DNA of 49,239 nucleotides from positions 81,197-130,435 of the forward strand of contig LBYP01000001.1 in NCBI GenBank assembly GCA_000996245.1, read 5' to 3'. The stretch is from Parcubacteria group bacterium GW2011_GWA2_40_23. Its GTDB lineage: Bacteria; Patescibacteriota; Patescibacteriia; UBA11705; JABHMO01. Position numbers and translations under genes: made by a program. Below, one piece after another: positions 46,889 through 49,239 of this stretch. Position 1 is the first letter of the stretch; each line of letters opens with the position of its first letter. A model generated the notes under the pieces. That model did not search any database and was not told the origin of the DNA. It saw only the letters and a list, made by a program, of their open reading frames with translations.

Positions 46889-47755
46889 ATGTTAGTCCAC
46901 ATTAAAAAAATTATTACAGCAGCTGAAAAAGGGAAGTATGCAGTCGGCGCCTTCAATGTTAATAATTTAGAAATTGTTCAGGCTGTTGTTAACGCGGCCG
47001 AAAAAATGAAGGCTCCGGTAATTGTTCAAGTGACAGAAGGCGCGATCAAATACGCAGGATTGAAAGAAATTACAGCTCTTGTTAAATCCTATGCAACTGA
47101 AACAAAAATTCCAGTAGCTTTGCATTTGGATCATGGTCATGATTTTAAAATAATAAAAAAATGTATAACGGCCGGTTTTTCTTCTGTTATGATAGATGCT
47201 TCTGGTTTGCCCTACAAAAAGAATGTAGAGTTGACTAAAAAAGTCGTGGCTTATGCTCATGCTAGGAAAGTTTGGGTTCAAGCAGAACTGGGAACATTGG
47301 AAGGCGCTGAAGATTGGATCAAAGTTGGCAAGGGCGAAGGTTATTTTACGGATCCGAAAGAAGCAAAACGATTCGTAAAAGAAACTAATATCAATTCTTT
47401 TGCACCATCGGTTGGTAATTATCACGGTGTAGCCAAAATTGTTGAAAAAAAAGTTCTTAAGCTAGACTTGAAAAGATTAGCTGAAATTGGTAAGATAGTT
47501 CCTGTTCCCTTAGTCCTGCATGGAGCTTCTGGTTTCCCTGAGGGTCAGATAAAAGCAGCTATTAAAGCGGGCATTAGAGTAATAAATATTGATAGCGAAT
47601 TACGTCTTTCATTCGCACGAGCCGAGAGAACTTTTTTTGAGATAAATATCAACGAATACGATCCAAGAAAAATTTTGGAACCAGCTATTATAGCCATGCA
47701 AAAAGTAGTCATAAAAAAAATAACACTTTTTGGCAGTCGTAATAAAGCGAAATAA
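46889..47755 (+). CDS. fba: Class II fructose-bisphosphate aldolase family
   Basis: YAVGAFNVNNLEIVQAVVNAAEKMKAPVIVQ, ALHLDHGHDFKIIKKCI, LVLHGASGFPEGQIKAAIKAGIRVINIDSELRLSF. Confidence 0.93.
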   Translation: MLVHIKKIITAAEKGKYAVGAFNVNNLEIVQAVVNAAEKMKAPVIVQVTEGAIKYAGLKEITALVKSYATETKIPVALHLDHGHDFKIIKKCITAGFSSVMIDASGLPYKKNVELTKKVVAYAHARKVWVQAELGTLEGAEDWIKVGKGEGYFTDPKEAKRFVKETNINSFAPSVGNYHGVAKIVEKKVLKLDLKRLAEIGKIVPVPLVLHGASGFPEGQIKAAIKAGIRVINIDSELRLSFARAERTFFEININEYDPRKILEPAIIAMQKVVIKKITLFGSRNKAK

Positions 47756-47758
47756 ATT

Positions 47759-48613
47759 ATGTTTTTAAATATTATTTTTATTGCAGTTATAGTTCTGTGT
47801 CTTGGTGTGATAATTTTTATTTACCTGAGAAAATTTCCAAGAGCCAGAACTTTGGATGTTAAGACTGTACCAGCGGCCCGTCGAGCTGAAGTCCGTGATA
47901 GGATTCTGCTTGAAAGAATTAAACGCAATAGCGAATGGGGTAAGTCAATCGTGGGTAAAGGATTGGCGCCAGTTGCTAAGGTTTCTAAATTGGTTGTCAA
48001 AAAATTATTTAGCAAAATTTACGATTTAGAAGAGAAATATAAGAAAGAAGCAGCTGGGCAAAATCCACTCAAGCGTGGTCAGTTAAAGAATAAGATGACA
48101 CAACTGCTTGCGGATGCTCAAAAATCTTTTAAAGATGGAAAATATCAAGATGCAGAAAAAGTTTACATTGAAATTATCAGTTTAGATCCTAAAAATATTG
48201 AGGCTTATGAGGGTTTGAACGACGTCTATTTAGAAATCAAAGAGTATGCTCAGGCTTTGCAGACCGCTGAATTTATTTTAAAACTTGTTAGTCGACAAAG
48301 TACTCCTATAACTAAGTTCGATGATAAGGGCAAATCGTTCTCCACAGTCAGTAACGCGCACGAACTTGCTGATGTCTATTGTGATGTTGGTTATATACAT
48401 GGTTTGTTGAATCAACAAGATCAAATGTCTGATTGTTATTTTAAGGCCTTAGAACTAGAACCTAATAATCCACGTAATATTTCTTTAATGCTAGAAATTT
48501 ATATCCGACAAGGACGTAAATCTCATGCGTTAGATCTTTTGGCCGACTTGGAACGTGTTAACCCAGAAAATCAACGTTTAAAAGAATTCCGAGATCAGAT
48601 CACAAATTCGTAA
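47759..48613 (+). CDS. TPR-containing membrane-anchored protein
   Basis: N-term TM; KDGKYQDAEKVYIEIISLDPKNIEAYEGLNDVYLEIKEYAQALQTAEFIL. Confidence 0.85.
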   Translation: MFLNIIFIAVIVLCLGVIIFIYLRKFPRARTLDVKTVPAARRAEVRDRILLERIKRNSEWGKSIVGKGLAPVAKVSKLVVKKLFSKIYDLEEKYKKEAAGQNPLKRGQLKNKMTQLLADAQKSFKDGKYQDAEKVYIEIISLDPKNIEAYEGLNDVYLEIKEYAQALQTAEFILKLVSRQSTPITKFDDKGKSFSTVSNAHELADVYCDVGYIHGLLNQQDQMSDCYFKALELEPNNPRNISLMLEIYIRQGRKSHALDLLADLERVNPENQRLKEFRDQITNS

Positions 48614-48621
48614 CTACGGTC

Positions 48622-48756
48622 AACCTCGACCTGTGCTTGCACAGCACTCGAGGAACTAATGTTTATAACCTTGACCTGTGTTTGCACAGCATGCGAGGAA
48701 CTAATGTTTATAACCTTGACCTGTGCTTGCACAGTACTCGAGGAACGAGTAGTACT
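48622..48756. repeat. 45-bp tandem repeat, 3 units, each with hairpin CTGTGC-tt-GCACAG
   Basis: Units start 48622, 48667, 48712: aaccttgacctgtgcttgcacagcactcgaggaactaatgtttat. Confidence 0.92.
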
Positions 48757-48758
48757 GT

Positions 48759-48834
48759 GCCGTTGTAGCTCAGTTGGTAGAGCATCTCCATGGTAAGGAG
48801 AAGGTCTCGGGTTCGAATCCCGACAACGGCTCCA
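48759..48834 (+). tRNA. tRNA-Thr (anticodon GGT)
   Basis: GCCGTTG...CAACGGC, loop ATGGTAA, T-arm TTCGAAT, encoded TCCA 3' end. Confidence 0.96.
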
Positions 48835-49045
48835 GGTACCATTCACTAGCGTTCAGGTACCTGGTAAACCATTTCGTACAGATTTTGTTTAACCTCATGG
48901 CAAGCCATTCATTGTAACTTCGTTTTAGACGAGGTTTTTTTGTTTATTTCTATCAACAGAGTCTTTTTAGATGGTATTATTTTATCTAAATTTAGAACTA
49001 ATTCATGTCTTTTTTTGTGCTCAGCTATTTTGTAGGGTACAGCTG

Positions 49046-49074
49046 TTGACATTATTTTATTAATATGCTATTAT
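49046..49074 (+). promoter_or_regulatory. Sigma70 promoter
   Basis: TTGACA-ttattttattaatatgc-TATTAT. Confidence 0.8.
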
Positions 49075-49079
49075 ATATT

Positions 49080-49205
49080 TATCGACGTCTGAGATGCAGT
49101 AATAAAAATCAGACCATGTTCGTCACACCCGCAACGCAAGGTTACCGTTACCTTTTGGGTGCTTTTATACCCGGAATTTCAGGCCATTTGGCCTGTTTTT
49201 TAATA
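49080..49205 (+). ncRNA. Structured leader/attenuator or small RNA ending in a terminator
   Basis: Helices GACG/CGTC, TCTGA/TCAGA, CACCC/GGGTG with AAGGT/ACCTT; terminator CAGGCC-ATTT-GGCCTG-TTTTTT. Confidence 0.6.
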
Positions 49206-49239
49206 CTTACTTCAAGCGAAGTTTTGCCGTTTAAATGTT

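Noticed and set aside
48622-48756. CRISPR-like repeats
   Set aside because: Only three contiguous 45-bp units with no spacers and no cas genes.
48595-48846. 83-aa - strand ORF across the 45-bp repeats and tRNA-Thr
   Set aside because: Antisense of a tRNA (CRDSNPRPSPYHGDALPTELQ is a classic tRNA-antisense translation) plus tandem repeats; not a gene.

Overview
AT-rich bacterial chromosomal window. Gene content and architecture suggest Candidate Phyla Radiation/Patescibacteria; this is inferred from protein families, with no database search run. Most genes are on the + strand. The housekeeping/metabolic backbone comprises dnaE (truncated at the left edge), dtd, thrS, a complete dTDP-rhamnose locus (rmlC, rmlB and an rmlD-rmlA fusion), murA, ctpA-like S41 protease, rplI, pyrG, greA, tpiA and a class II aldolase. 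It also carries a subtilase with FG-GAP-like repeats, a class III nucleotide cyclase, a YibE/F protein, an M16 peptidase, tRNA-Gln(UUG) and tRNA-Thr(GGU). No CRISPR array, IS element or rRNA was seen. Main points for a second look: (1) a T-box leader upstream of the dtd/thrS cluster whose specifier (ACC) and acceptor-binding bulge (UGGA) match the tRNA-Thr(GGU)-UCCA gene in this same window; (2) several GC-rich ORFan genes, each with its own promoter and terminator, embedded in the AT-rich backbone, four of five units on the - strand and abutting TTCGTAA-type repeats; (3) a 1263-aa ORF separated from a same-frame 211-aa ORF by one UGA followed by a potential stem-loop; (4) a promoter-driven tRNA-like RNA with a proper T-arm and acceptor stem but a non-canonical 5' half; (5) several families of imperfect palindromic intergenic repeats, one split around a four-helix-bundle gene.
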